64,000 bases of DNA from Barnesiella sp. An55 (GCF_002161555.1 NZ_NFHZ01000006.1:62001-126000); one strand, 5' to 3'. Positions 1 to 11,955 are shown, counted from the first letter of the stretch. Made by a program: numbers and translations. The notes: a model not told the origin generated them from the sequence alone.

Positions 1-986
1 AGACCAACAGCCAGCTGAGCGTGCGGGCCCAATCGCTCTACGACACCCAGGACGCATCGGATGCCGACATCCCCTGGATGCGGGTGATCTATCGGCAAAT
101 CGATCTCACCAAAGAGAAGAACCTGCCTCTCTACTACCCCGAAGAGTCCACCGAAAATCAGGAGAACCTCTTCAGAATCATCATGAAGCTACTGGCCAAC
201 AACCAAATAGCTGCCTATGAATACCTCGACGGGCGCGAAATCTTCACCGACGAATACCGCATCAAGGTACGCGAGATGTTCGACCGCTTCCACATACTCT
301 ATTCCGAGGCTAAGGGCTACTCCGAGAAGAATCCCCGCTTTACCATCGAAGAGAGCGATATCCCCTCCAACGAGGTCCTCTCGTACTACATCCTGGAGCG
401 CTGGAAGTTCGACCGCCGCACCTCGCAGCTGAAACCCTCGATCGAGGCCATCTGCCCCGTACTGCACCGCACCGGCGACTTTGGCGGCGAAGCGGTAAGA
501 TACCCCATGTTCTGGGTCAAATACAACGATATACGCCCCTACATTGCCCGCCAGTATATCCTGGCCAGCAACGAGAACAACATCGCGCAGTACAACTACG
601 ACGACTACTTCCAGATGCGCATGTATGACGGAGAAATCTACAAGACTCAAAACCTGCGCAACCAGTCGCTCATGCAGATGTATCCCAACGACTCCATCCG
701 CAAACAGGCTCAAGACAGCATCGAACTGCAATTGAAAAACTTCAACGACAACCTGTGGGTGCCCACTCCCGAAGAGCTGGCTAAAGCCCGCGAGGAACAA
801 GAGGCCAAAGAGGCCAAGGCCAATGGCGAAGAGGTAAGCGCCGACAGCAAACAGGAGAAGGCCAAAAGCTCCTCTCGCTCGTCTCGAGCCAAACGGCAAA
901 AAGAGGCCAAAGCCAAGAAACAGAAACAACCCAAGCAGCAGAAAGCCTCCTCGGCTCCTGTGCGATCGGTTCGTCGAACTCGCTAA
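1..986 (+). CDS. gldN: Gliding motility / type IX secretion protein GldN (PorN), 5' truncated by the window edge
   Basis: The reading frame is open from the first bases of the window, so the N-terminus and any signal peptide lie outside it. About 327 residues are visible. The part after the edge (IYRQIDLTKEKNLPLYYPEE, then WKFDRRTSQL and PMFWVKYNDIRPYIARQYIL) matches the GldN family, a periplasmic partner of the GldK ring of the type IX secretion system in Bacteroidota. The last 70 or so residues are a low-complexity tail rich in Lys, Ala, Glu and Gln that ends in a basic cluster; it begins after the motif LWVPTPEELAKAREEQEAKE and is longer than I would expect for the family. The usual neighbours gldK, gldL and gldM would lie upstream of the window. 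A strong terminator follows the stop, so gldN is the last gene of its operon. Family assignment is from remembered motifs and is fairly sure. Confidence 0.85.
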   Translation, partial: TNSQLSVRAQSLYDTQDASDADIPWMRVIYRQIDLTKEKNLPLYYPEESTENQENLFRIIMKLLANNQIAAYEYLDGREIFTDEYRIKVREMFDRFHILYSEAKGYSEKNPRFTIEESDIPSNEVLSYYILERWKFDRRTSQLKPSIEAICPVLHRTGDFGGEAVRYPMFWVKYNDIRPYIARQYILASNENNIAQYNYDDYFQMRMYDGEIYKTQNLRNQSLMQMYPNDSIRKQAQDSIELQLKNFNDNLWVPTPEELAKAREEQEAKEAKANGEEVSADSKQEKAKSSSRSSRAKRQKEAKAKKQKQPKQQKASSAPVRSVRRTR

Positions 987-1007
987 GACACGATTTCATA
1001 TATCGAG

Positions 1008-1037
1008 AGTCGCCTCCACTCGGGGGCGGCTTTTTTT
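1008..1037 (+). terminator. Rho-independent terminator after gldN
   Basis: The arms AGTCGCCTCC and GGGGGCGGCT form a 10-bp stem (two G-T pairs) with a 4-base loop, followed by seven T. It lies 22 bases after the gldN stop and before the araC promoter. Confidence 0.9.
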
Positions 1038-1121
1038 ATGGATTTCAATTTGTTCAGAACTTTTATCAACATTCGCCCATCACCCCGGCTCAAATCGGTT
1101 GCACGGCTCGAAGAGATGCCT

Positions 1122-1129
1122 TATCTTTG
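1122..1129 (+). promoter_or_regulatory. Bacteroidota -7 promoter box for the AraC gene
   Basis: TATCTTTG fits TAnnTTTG exactly. A TTG at 1099-1101 sits 20 bases upstream, as expected for the -33 element. The box is 18 bases from the ATG, so the leader would be very short. Confidence 0.75.
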
Positions 1130-1147
1130 TAGGAAATAGAGTTTTAT

Positions 1148-5291
<4,144 letters not shown>

Positions 5292-5300
5292 ACCATACCG

Positions 5301-5334
5301 GTCGCACTTGGGAGAATCTGCTCCCGAGTGCGAC
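5301..5334 (+). other. Very stable hairpin after the beta-galactosidase gene, no T-run
   Basis: A 14-bp stem (5301-5314 with 5321-5334, one G-T pair) and a 6-base loop lies 9 bases after the stop. No T-run follows on either strand, so it may protect the mRNA 3' end or be a processing site instead of a classical terminator. The next gene starts 23 bases later. Confidence 0.6.
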
Positions 5335-5357
5335 GCCCTAAAAAGAATCAAAAAGGA

Positions 5358-5858
5358 ATGAATCGATTGACCTATCTGCTTTTAGCACTCTCGCTCCTGC
5401 TCGTCAGCTCGTGCAGCCTGTTCAAAGAGTTAAACCTCACCTCCGACGATGTAACCCGCATGACCTCCGAATGTTTCGACGACGACTACGACCTGGTCTA
5501 TTACTCGACCCTGTCGCTGCTCCAGGCCGAACAGTTTACCATTGTCGAGGCCAACAAAGAGAGCGGTATCATACGAGGCATGCAATATACCGAGCGCGAC
5601 GATGTGGAGTGGAACCTGAAGGCCTTTGGCGAAGCCACCGAACGCGAATCGACCGAGGCGGTATTTCTCGTGCTGCCTCTCCCCTCGAAGCAAACCGAGG
5701 TGAAACTCTCGCTCTACCGCAACGCACTGGTCGTCACCCGCAAGAACGGTCATAACCAAAAGCAGGACTCCCGCACCATGCTACTCACCGAATCGACCTA
5801 TCACAAGTGGCTCAACAAACTGAAAGCCGAAATCAAACGACGCAAACGACTTTCGTAA
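5358..5858 (+). CDS. Small lipoprotein of unknown function
   Basis: A 166-residue protein. ATG at 5358 is preceded by AAAAAGGA and gives a clear lipoprotein signal, with lipobox LLVSSC and the lipidated Cys at about residue 19. The mature part is soluble and mixed alpha/beta (DVTRMTSECFDDDYDLVYYS, EANKESGIIRG), ending in a basic tail with RRKR. I do not recognise the family; its pattern recalls small lipoproteins that carry a single beta-rich domain. It is followed in the same direction by two small membrane proteins. Confidence 0.7.
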   Translation: MNRLTYLLLALSLLLVSSCSLFKELNLTSDDVTRMTSECFDDDYDLVYYSTLSLLQAEQFTIVEANKESGIIRGMQYTERDDVEWNLKAFGEATERESTEAVFLVLPLPSKQTEVKLSLYRNALVVTRKNGHNQKQDSRTMLLTESTYHKWLNKLKAEIKRRKRLS

Positions 5859-5902
5859 AAACAGCGCGCAAACAACCCTGAATATAATATCAACACAACG
5901 TT

Positions 5903-6169
5903 ATGTCTAATCTATTTGAATTAAACAAATACGAAAGTCAAGTAGATACCCATGTCACTATCTGCTTCATCCTGTCGGCCCTGAGCGACTGGGCTTCGCC
6001 AATAGCTTGGATAGGACTGGCAGCCTGCACGGTACTGCTCTGCCAATTGGTCTATTATCCCTTCTGGTGCAAGCGAAACGACGAATCCCTGTTCGTGCCC
6101 TGGTGGATTCTCTCTCTGCTTTACTGGTGTGTATTCGTTTATTGGACAGGACATCTTTTAATTCCATAG
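5903..6169 (+). CDS. Small membrane protein, first of a similar pair
   Basis: An 88-residue protein with two predicted membrane segments (about residues 33-55 and 66-87) separated by a short loop with WCKRNDESLF. It shares a pattern with the next gene: a helix, then WC, basic residues and an acidic pair, then a Trp- and Tyr-rich helix. Only one base separates its stop from the next ATG, so the two are surely co-expressed. No known family recognised. The presence of a similar downstream gene makes it more likely to be real than a chance frame. Confidence 0.65.
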   Translation: MSNLFELNKYESQVDTHVTICFILSALSDWASPIAWIGLAACTVLLCQLVYYPFWCKRNDESLFVPWWILSLLYWCVFVYWTGHLLIP

Positions 6170-6170
6170 T

Positions 6171-6452
6171 ATGAAAAAGAAAAGTAAATCGGTTATCCGC
6201 CTGAAATATATCGAACTGATTGCATTTGTCGAGACGGGATTTGCTTGCCTCTGCCTCATCTTGGGACACTCGTGGCTCATTGCCCTGTCGATAGCTCTGT
6301 TTCTGATACCGCTGTGGGGCCTCATCACCCATCGCCGCTGGTGCCGGAAACACAACGAACCCTATTCCAACTGGGAACTGCTCTATACCGTCGTTGCCTG
6401 GGTGGTATATGTATGTATAATCCTGGTCATCTATTTCCGCTTCGTCGAATAG
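6171..6452 (+). CDS. Small membrane protein, second of a similar pair
   Basis: A 93-residue protein with a basic N-terminus (MKKKSKSVIR) and about three hydrophobic segments (residues 13-30, 33-52 and 70-90). The loop HRRWCRKHNEPYSNWELLY parallels WCKRNDESLFVPWWILSLLY in the preceding protein, which points to an old duplication. It starts one base after the stop of its neighbour. Function unknown. Confidence 0.65.
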   Translation: MKKKSKSVIRLKYIELIAFVETGFACLCLILGHSWLIALSIALFLIPLWGLITHRRWCRKHNEPYSNWELLYTVVAWVVYVCIILVIYFRFVE

Positions 6453-6650
6453 GAGAGAGACCCGATAAATACCCCATCACTACTTTTATCACTCAGACTT
6501 GGTGTTTCCACAAAACGACCCGAAATAGCTCTCCCATCAAATGAGGGGCAACCGGGTATAATCTCGAGTGCAAGGAGACTCCCCATGGTCATTCCTCGTT
6601 ACGACGCGGAATCCAGAGATACCGACAAAGGGTCGGATAGAGTACGGAAA
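6453..6650. other. Intergenic region with no recognised gene
   Basis: About 200 bases between the second small membrane protein and the tRNA terminator. I see only a weak 5-bp hairpin (CCGAC / GTCGG, around 6631-6645) and no convincing gene on either strand. Confidence 0.5.
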
Positions 6651-6686
6651 ACAAAAATCGCCCGATAGAGGATTCTCTATCGGGCG
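6651..6686 (-). terminator. Rho-independent terminator of the tRNA-Tyr/tRNA-Gly unit
   Basis: CGCCCGATAGAG and CTCTATCGGGCG form a perfect 12-bp stem with loop GATT. Read on the minus strand it is followed by ATTTTTGTTTT, placing the end of transcription just after tRNA-Gly. Confidence 0.85.
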
Positions 6687-6694
6687 GTTTCATC

Positions 6695-6770
6695 TGGAGC
6701 GGAAGACGAGGCTCAAACTCGCGACCCTCAGCTTGGAAGGCTGATGCTCTATCAACTGAGCTACTTCCGC
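6695..6770 (-). tRNA. tRNA-Gly (anticodon TCC), CCA encoded
   Basis: On the minus strand it starts GCGGAAGTAGCTCAGTTGAT, a standard acceptor stem and D arm. The anticodon loop CTTCCAA gives TCC, reading GGA/GGG. The T arm GTTTGAGCC is less standard than the usual GTTCGA but pairs. The acceptor stem GCGGAAG/CTTCCGC is perfect, and the 3' CCA is in the DNA. It is transcribed after tRNA-Tyr. Confidence 0.95.
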
Positions 6771-6777
6771 AGGCTTT

Positions 6778-6863
6778 TGGTGGGCAAAGATGGATTCGAA
6801 CCACCGAAGGCGAAAGCCAGCAGATTTACAGTCTGCCCCATTTGGCCACTCTGGAATTTGCCC
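6778..6863 (-). tRNA. tRNA-Tyr (anticodon GTA), CCA encoded
   Basis: An 86-base class II tRNA with the long variable arm. On the minus strand it begins GGGCAAATTCCAGAGTGGCC; anticodon loop CTGTAAA gives GTA; T arm GGTTCGAATCC is canonical; acceptor stem GGGCAAA pairs with TTTGCCC. Only 7 bases separate it from tRNA-Gly, so the two form one transcript. Confidence 0.96.
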
Positions 6864-6875
6864 TAAAAGCGTGTG

Positions 6876-6883
6876 CAAAGATA
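6876..6883 (-). promoter_or_regulatory. -7 box for the tRNA-Tyr/tRNA-Gly unit
   Basis: The minus strand reads TATCTTTG, an exact TAnnTTTG match, 12 bases before the first base of tRNA-Tyr. Confidence 0.75.
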
Positions 6884-6890
6884 GTACGCT

Positions 6891-7382
6891 TTATTTTAAT
6901 TTGCAAACGAAATCGTGCATTTTTATCGCTGCCACGGCAGCCTCGTCGCCCTTGTTACCCAACCGGCCACCGGCCCGGTCGCGTGCCTGCTCCATGGTAT
7001 CGGTGGTGAGTACACCAAAGATGAAGGGTATCCCAAAAAGGGTATTGAGGTGGGTGATTCCCTGCGTGACGCTTTGGCACACATAGTCGAAGTGCGGGGT
7101 GTCGCCACGCACCACACAGCCAATGGCAATGACGGCATCGGGTTGATAAAACTCGGCCATCTGCTGCGAGGCAAATGTCAGCTCGATGGTTCCCGGCACA
7201 CGGGCTACAAAGATATTCTCTTCTTTCACGCCGTTGCGCATGAGGGTATCGACTGCCCCTTTGAGCAGGGCATCGGTAATCTCGGCGTTCCACTCGGCGG
7301 CGGCAATAGCCACTTTCATGTCCGACGCATCGGGCATGCTGTTGGCATCATAATCCGATAAGTTGTGATAGGCAGTAGCCAT
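6891..7382 (-). CDS. ribH: 6,7-dimethyl-8-ribityllumazine synthase
   Basis: A 163-residue protein of the usual lumazine synthase length. It condenses 5-amino-6-ribitylaminouracil with dihydroxybutanone phosphate in the penultimate step of riboflavin synthesis. Visible motifs: [15 protein letters not shown] (substrate pocket Trp/Asn), [26 protein letters not shown] with the catalytic His, and [17 protein letters not shown]. The end of the gene reaches close to the promoter of the tRNA unit. Upstream on the same strand is a TPR membrane protein, separated by a terminator-like hairpin, so ribH may have its own promoter or depend on read-through. Confidence 0.96.
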   Translation of the reverse strand: MATAYHNLSDYDANSMPDASDMKVAIAAAEWNAEITDALLKGAVDTLMRNGVKEENIFVARVPGTIELTFASQQMAEFYQPDAVIAIGCVVRGDTPHFDYVCQSVTQGITHLNTLFGIPFIFGVLTTDTMEQARDRAGGRLGNKGDEAAVAAIKMHDFVCKLK

Positions 7383-7402
7383 AGGTAAATCTTCTTTTTT
7401 GA

Positions 7403-7441
7403 AAATAAGGCCGCCTTTCGTGTGGAGAGACGGCCTTATTT
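7403..7441 (-). terminator. Terminator-like hairpin between the TPR gene and ribH
   Basis: AAATAAGGCCG and CGGCCTTATTT form an 11-bp stem with a 17-base loop. On the minus strand it comes 18 bases after the stop of the TPR gene and is followed by TTTC and an A-rich stretch; as a terminator it may be only partly effective, letting RNA polymerase reach ribH. Confidence 0.65.
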
Positions 7442-7459
7442 ATAGGGTTAATAGATTGA

Positions 7460-8131
7460 TTACTTGTTTTGGATACGCTCGATATAGCGATCGATGCTGC
7501 GGGCCTCGTTTGAGGTAGGATATTTGTCCTTAATCTCCTGGTAGAGTTTCAGGGCAGCCTCTTGGTTACCCAGCTTCTCATACACGGCAGCAGCCTTTTT
7601 GAGGTAAACGGGGCTGAACACGTCGTTGTCGGAAGCCTTGGCAGCTTTCTCGAAATAGCTTACGCTCTCTTCGTATTTGTCCATATCGACCAGGCAGTTA
7701 CCGATAGCAGCTGTCATGGCAGGAGCAAGAACCGATTCGTCGGCACTGAATTTGGCGAGATATTTCTGAGCCGTTTCGTATTCGCCTTTTTCGTAATAGG
7801 CCAGACCCAGGTAGGCATTGGCCAGATTACCGGCATCCGTCGAACCGTATTGATCGGCAACGGTCAACAGGCCGTCAAATTTTTCGTTACCATTGATTGC
7901 CAGGTCGAGCGAGTCGTTTTCAAACGCCATCACAGCCTGATACATTGCGGCTTGTGCCTTGTCTTCGCGGGGCAACAGGTAGAAGTGACGCACACCCAGT
8001 ATGGCACCAATCACAACCACTACAATGAGCAGGCCCCACAGCAGGGGGTTCTGATACTTTTCAACAAACTGTTCCGACATCGAGAGAGCTTCGTTCATTT
8101 TCTCAAGCTCGTCTTTTTCTTTTTCTGCCAT
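7460..8131 (-). CDS. TPR-repeat membrane protein
   Basis: A 223-residue protein. A charged N-terminus (MAEKEKDELEKMNEALSMSE) precedes one membrane helix at about residues 30-50 (LLWGLLIVVVVIGAILGV), leaving the remainder in the periplasm. That part holds about three TPR units, for example ANAYLGLAYYEKGEYETAQK, IGNCLVDMDKYEESVSYFEK and AAVYEKLGNQEAALKLYQEI. The arrangement of cytoplasmic tail, one helix and TPRs resembles YfgM/tetratricopeptide ancillary proteins, but the similarity does not prove a role. An exact -7 box lies 64 bases upstream. It is divergent from recF. Confidence 0.88.
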   Translation of the reverse strand: MAEKEKDELEKMNEALSMSEQFVEKYQNPLLWGLLIVVVVIGAILGVRHFYLLPREDKAQAAMYQAVMAFENDSLDLAINGNEKFDGLLTVADQYGSTDAGNLANAYLGLAYYEKGEYETAQKYLAKFSADESVLAPAMTAAIGNCLVDMDKYEESVSYFEKAAKASDNDVFSPVYLKKAAAVYEKLGNQEAALKLYQEIKDKYPTSNEARSIDRYIERIQNK

Positions 8132-8194
8132 ATTTTTCTTGTCTTTTAATTATTTTTTATCCTCATGCAAACCCTTATAGGGGAATTTGAGTGA

Positions 8195-8202
8195 CAAAAG
8201 TA
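8195..8202 (-). promoter_or_regulatory. -7 box for the TPR membrane protein
   Basis: The minus strand reads TACTTTTG, matching TAnnTTTG, 63 bases before the ATG. Confidence 0.6.
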
Positions 8203-8292
8203 ACTTATTTCTTTTTATAAATAAAATTTCATCTTCATTTTTTTGTGGCTGAACCGCTAATAGCGTGCATGAAACCTGTTTTTCGACGCATA

Positions 8293-8324
8293 TCGCCATC
8301 GGAGTCCTACTATTTCGCCATCGG
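8293..8324. repeat. Direct repeat upstream of recF
   Basis: TCGCCATCGG occurs at 8293-8302 and again at 8315-8324, 22 bases apart start to start (about two helix turns). It lies 30-60 bases upstream of the recF -7 box, a position suited to a regulator. Confidence 0.5.
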
Positions 8325-8353
8325 TTTTGTGTGCGAAAAAGAAAAAGTTTGCG

Positions 8354-8361
8354 TATGTTTG
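8354..8361 (+). promoter_or_regulatory. -7 box for recF
   Basis: TATGTTTG matches TAnnTTTG and lies 24 bases before the recF ATG. A TTTG at 8326-8329 is a possible, slightly distant -33 element. Confidence 0.7.
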
Positions 8362-8385
8362 TAGAAACAAAACGATAGATTCGAC

Positions 8386-9492
8386 ATGATTCTCTCCCGA
8401 TTATCGATAGTCAATTTCAAAAATATTGCTCAGGCCGATTTGCACTTCTCGCCCAACGTCAACTGCTTCCTGGGCAACAACGGTATGGGGAAGAGCAATC
8501 TGCTCGATGCCATCTATTACCTCTCGTTTTGCAAAAGCTACACCCGCAACCCCGACTCGCAGAACATTCGCCACGGCGAGGATTTCTTTGTCGTGCAGGG
8601 ATACTACGAGCGCAACGGCAACGACGAGGAGTTGTATTGCGGCATCAAGCGCCGGCAAAAGAAGACGTTCAAGCGCAACAAGAAGGAGTATGACCGCCTG
8701 TCGGACCACATCGGGTTTGCCCCGCTGGTGCTCTCGACCCCCTCAGACCAGGAGCTGATTCTGGGCGGGAGCGAAGAGCGGCGCAAGTTCATCGACCAGG
8801 TTATCAGCCAGTTCGACAAGCCCTACCTGGGCTCGCTCATCCGCTACAACAAGGCTCTTGAGCAACGCAATGCGCTGTTGCGGCAGGAGTGTACCGACGA
8901 GATGCTCTACGACATCTGGGAGGTGCAGATGGACAGTACCGCCGCCGAAATCTACGAAAGCCGCCGGCAGTTTCTGCAAGCCTTCATCCCCGTGTTTCGC
9001 CGCTTCTACGGTGAGATTTCGTCGCAGAACGAGGCGGCCGACCTGGTCTATACCTCGCATCTGGCCGACGGAGCACTACTGCCCCAGCTGAAAGCTTCGC
9101 GCCAGCGCGACCTCATCCTGGGCTATACTACCCGGGGCATACACCGCGACGACATGGAGATGATGCTGGGCAACTATCCCATGAAGCGCATCGGCTCGCA
9201 AGGGCAGTGCAAGACCTACCTGATAGCCCTGCGGCTGGCTCAATACGATTTCCTACGCGGACAGGGCGACACCGTCCCGCTGCTGCTGCTCGACGATATC
9301 TTCGACAAGCTCGACGCCGAGCGAGTGAAACAGATCGTCCGGCTCGTATCGTCGGAGCACTTCGGGCAGATATTCATTACCGATACCAACCGTCAGTATC
9401 TCGACGACATCATACAATCAATAGGTTCGCAATACAGCATCTTCTCGGTCAACCGAGGGGAGTTTGAAGTTTTGGAGGGAAACGCATCATGA
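8386..9492 (+). CDS. recF: DNA replication and repair protein RecF
   Basis: A 368-residue SMC-like ATPase, normal RecF length. It loads RecA at gapped DNA together with RecO and RecR. Walker A is FLGNNGMGKSNLLDA near residue 30; the middle RYNKALEQRNALL is a RecF hallmark; the ABC signature is RIGSQGQCKTYLIALRLAQ; Walker B is LLLLDDIFDKLD. The stop overlaps the next ATG (ATGA), so translation is coupled to the DUF721 gene. dnaN and dnaA are not nearby. Confidence 0.97.
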   Translation: MILSRLSIVNFKNIAQADLHFSPNVNCFLGNNGMGKSNLLDAIYYLSFCKSYTRNPDSQNIRHGEDFFVVQGYYERNGNDEELYCGIKRRQKKTFKRNKKEYDRLSDHIGFAPLVLSTPSDQELILGGSEERRKFIDQVISQFDKPYLGSLIRYNKALEQRNALLRQECTDEMLYDIWEVQMDSTAAEIYESRRQFLQAFIPVFRRFYGEISSQNEAADLVYTSHLADGALLPQLKASRQRDLILGYTTRGIHRDDMEMMLGNYPMKRIGSQGQCKTYLIALRLAQYDFLRGQGDTVPLLLLDDIFDKLDAERVKQIVRLVSSEHFGQIFITDTNRQYLDDIIQSIGSQYSIFSVNRGEFEVLEGNAS

Positions 9493-9779
9493 AAAAACGA
9501 GAACCGCTCTCGATTGGAGAGATTATCGGCCAGTTCATTGCCGAGAACAAAATGGGACAAAAACTCGACGAGACCCAGGTCATGCGTCTGTGGCCCCGCA
9601 TCGCCGGCGAAACGGCAAATGCCTACACCCAGTCGATGTATGTGCGCAACCGCATCCTCTATGTGCACCTCACCTCGGCCGTGCTGCGCAACGAGCTGAT
9701 GTTGCTGAGGAGCGAACTGTTGCGTCGCTTCAACGACGAGTTTGGCCACCCGGTCATCGACAACATCATCTTCAGATAA
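9489..9779 (+). CDS. DUF721 (DciA-like) protein
   Basis: A 96-residue protein with the DUF721 pattern: an N-terminal helix (LSIGEIIGQFIAENKMGQKL), then VMRLWPRIAGETANAYTQ and a beta hairpin RNRILYVHLTSAVLRNELM. Related proteins include DciA, which helps load the replicative helicase DnaB, and the family is often found next to recF. That supports a replication role here, by inference. It overlaps recF by four bases. Confidence 0.88.
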   Translation: MKKREPLSIGEIIGQFIAENKMGQKLDETQVMRLWPRIAGETANAYTQSMYVRNRILYVHLTSAVLRNELMLLRSELLRRFNDEFGHPVIDNIIFR

Positions 9780-9793
9780 AACCCATACGCGCC

Positions 9794-10237
9794 ATGGAAC
9801 AAACAGAGACTCCCATATTTCACCACACCCTCCCCCTGCAACTGCGATTCAACGACGTCGATCTGTTGGGGCACGTCAACAACTCGATCTATTTCTCGTT
9901 CTACGATCTGGGCAAATCGCGCTATTTCGAAGCCGTGAAGGCCCAAAACATCGACTGGAAAAAGGCCGACGTGGTCATCGCCAACGTCAATGCCGATTTC
10001 GTATCGCCCATCTACCCCAGCGAATCGATTGCCGTGCAGACCTGCACCACCGAAATCGGGCACCGCAGTTTCAAATTGTTACAACAGATTGTCAACACCG
10101 AGACCGGCCAGGTAAAAGGGGTGTGCCGCACGGTCATGGTAGGATTCGATGTCAAAGCCGGTACGGCCGCCGCAGTAAGCGACGAGTGGAAAGATGCCAT
10201 CTGCCGTTTCGAGGGGAAAGAGCTGCGAAAAAAATAG
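9794..10237 (+). CDS. Acyl-CoA thioesterase, hot-dog fold (4HBT type)
   Basis: A 147-residue protein starting at ATG 9794, 14 bases after the DUF721 stop. The motif LRFNDVDLLGHVNNSIYFSF contains the catalytic Asp and the GHVNN turn of the 4-hydroxybenzoyl-CoA/YbgC thioesterase group. The substrate is not evident. The longer in-frame start upstream overlaps two genes and is rejected. No terminator separates it from recF-DUF721, so the three may be one operon. Confidence 0.9.
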   Translation: MEQTETPIFHHTLPLQLRFNDVDLLGHVNNSIYFSFYDLGKSRYFEAVKAQNIDWKKADVVIANVNADFVSPIYPSESIAVQTCTTEIGHRSFKLLQQIVNTETGQVKGVCRTVMVGFDVKAGTAAAVSDEWKDAICRFEGKELRKK

Positions 10238-10270
10238 GCCGCACGCCTCTACAATCTCATCGTGATTTAT

Positions 10271-10278
10271 TATTTTTG
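10271..10278 (+). promoter_or_regulatory. -7 box for the SIS-PfkB pair
   Basis: TATTTTTG matches TAnnTTTG, 37 bases before the ATG at 10316. Confidence 0.7.
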
Positions 10279-10315
10279 TAACAATTTTATAGCTGATGTT
10301 TCACACCAATCTACT

Positions 10316-10942
10316 ATGAATATGAATTTCAACGAAAAAATACAGGATATCCTGCACAAAGAGGCACAGGCCATTCTCGATATCCCCGTCTCGGACCAGT
10401 TTGAAAAAGCAGTCAACCTCATTGTCGAGCAAGTTCACCAAAAGGGCGGCAAACTCGTGACCAGCGGAATGGGCAAAGCCGGACAGATTGCCATGAACAT
10501 CGCCACCACCTTTTGCTCGACCGGCATACCGGCCGTATTCCTCCACCCCAGCGAGGCCCAACACGGCGACCTGGGTATTCTGCAAAAGAACGACCTGATG
10601 CTGGTCATCTCGAACTCGGGAAAAACCCGCGAAATACTCGAGCTGTTGCAACTGGCATCGACCTTGATGCCCGAGTTGAAATTCATCGTCATCACCGGCA
10701 ACAACCAGAGCGAGCTCGCCCAACGGGCCGACGTATGCCTCTTCACCGGTGCTCCCGGCGAGGTGTGTCCCCTCGGGCTCACCCCCACCACCTCGACCAC
10801 CCTCATGACGGTCATCGGCGACATCCTGGTAGTAGGAGCCATGGAGGCCACCCACTTCGACGTTCACCAATATGCCCTGCGTCACCACGGCGGCTATCTG
10901 GGAACCCGTTCCCGCGAGCAGAGCCAACAGAAAAAAGATTAA
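10316..10942 (+). CDS. Single-domain arabinose-5-phosphate isomerase-like SIS protein (KpsF type)
   Basis: A 208-residue SIS-domain protein. Motifs are KLVTSGMGKAGQIAMNIATT (sugar-phosphate loop), HPSEAQHGDLGIL, VISNSGKTREILEL and PLGLTPTTSTTLM. It matches the KdsD/KpsF isomerases that convert ribulose 5-phosphate to arabinose 5-phosphate for Kdo synthesis, but lacks their two C-terminal CBS domains; such one-domain forms are known in Bacteroides. ATG at 10316 is chosen over 10262, which lies upstream of the promoter box; ATG 10322 is also possible. It is followed 18 bases later by a PfkB kinase, so a shared sugar-phosphate pathway is likely. Confidence 0.85.
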   Translation: MNMNFNEKIQDILHKEAQAILDIPVSDQFEKAVNLIVEQVHQKGGKLVTSGMGKAGQIAMNIATTFCSTGIPAVFLHPSEAQHGDLGILQKNDLMLVISNSGKTREILELLQLASTLMPELKFIVITGNNQSELAQRADVCLFTGAPGEVCPLGLTPTTSTTLMTVIGDILVVGAMEATHFDVHQYALRHHGGYLGTRSREQSQQKKD

Positions 10943-10960
10943 TACAAAAACAACAACCAT

Positions 10961-11890
10961 ATGCGTAAAATCATAGGAATAGGCGAAACCATTCTCGATA
11001 TCATCTTCCGCAACCAACAACCCTCACATGCGGTTCCGGGAGGCTCTACGTTCAACACACTCATCTCGTTGGGAAGACTGGGTGTCCCCACCACCTTCAT
11101 CAGCGAAGTAGGACAAGACACCGTAGGCGATATCATCCTCGATTTTATGCAAAAGAACCATGTAGCCACCGAGAATCTCGACATCTTCTGCGAAGGGAAA
11201 ACCCCCATCTCACTCGCCTTTCTCGACGAAAAAAACGAAGCCCGCTACATGTTCTACAACCAGTTCCCGCAAGACCGGCTCAACTTTGTATGGCCCCGCA
11301 TCGACCATGACGACATCATCATCTTCGGATCCTATTTTGCCCTCAACCCCGCCCTGCGCGACAAGGTGTGCGAGTTTATCGAGTTTGCCAAAGACCGCAA
11401 GGCCATCATCTACTACGACCCCAACTTCCGCAACGCCCACGCCCATGAGGCGGTAAAACTCATGCCTGCCGTACTCGAGAACCTCGAATATGCCGATATG
11501 GTGAAGGGCTCGACCGAAGACTTCAACAACCTATTCCACGTCACCGACCCGCAAAAAATCTATACCGATCACATCCAGTTCTACTGCCCCAACTTCATCT
11601 GCACCCAAGGGGGCGCAGGTGCCGAACTCTTTTGCAACCAGGGCAACCGCCACTTCGAAGCCACGCCGGTCACTCCCGTCAGCACCATCGGGGCAGGCGA
11701 CTCGTTCAACGCCGGCATCCTCTTCGGATTGTTCAAACACGACGTTACCCGCGAACGCCTATACACCCTCACCCCCGAGGAGTGGGCACCCATCATCGGG
11801 TATGGCATGGACTTCGCCTCGGCCGTGTGCCTGAGTATGGACAACTACATCGACCCCGATTTTGCCTCTCGCTACACAGGAGCCAAATAG
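10961..11890 (+). CDS. PfkB-family carbohydrate kinase
   Basis: A 309-residue ribokinase-fold enzyme. The N-terminal motif GETILDIIF and AVPGGSTFNTLISLGRLG bind the sugar; the catalytic anion-hole motif TIGAGDSFNAGIL, with its base Asp, is near residue 245. The family includes fructokinases and adenosine kinases, and the sequence alone does not name the substrate. Pairing with a KpsF-type isomerase suggests a sugar or sugar phosphate. No clear terminator follows. Confidence 0.9.
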   Translation: MRKIIGIGETILDIIFRNQQPSHAVPGGSTFNTLISLGRLGVPTTFISEVGQDTVGDIILDFMQKNHVATENLDIFCEGKTPISLAFLDEKNEARYMFYNQFPQDRLNFVWPRIDHDDIIIFGSYFALNPALRDKVCEFIEFAKDRKAIIYYDPNFRNAHAHEAVKLMPAVLENLEYADMVKGSTEDFNNLFHVTDPQKIYTDHIQFYCPNFICTQGGAGAELFCNQGNRHFEATPVTPVSTIGAGDSFNAGILFGLFKHDVTRERLYTLTPEEWAPIIGYGMDFASAVCLSMDNYIDPDFASRYTGAK

Positions 11891-11955
11891 TACAAATTCC
11901 CTATAAATATTCTAAAATAAAACAAACCCACGACACGCTAACTGTCGCATAGTCT

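Noticed and set aside
8290-8330. The recF upstream direct repeat as a tiny CRISPR array
   Set aside because: Only two 10-base copies with a 12-base spacer and no cas genes anywhere in the window.
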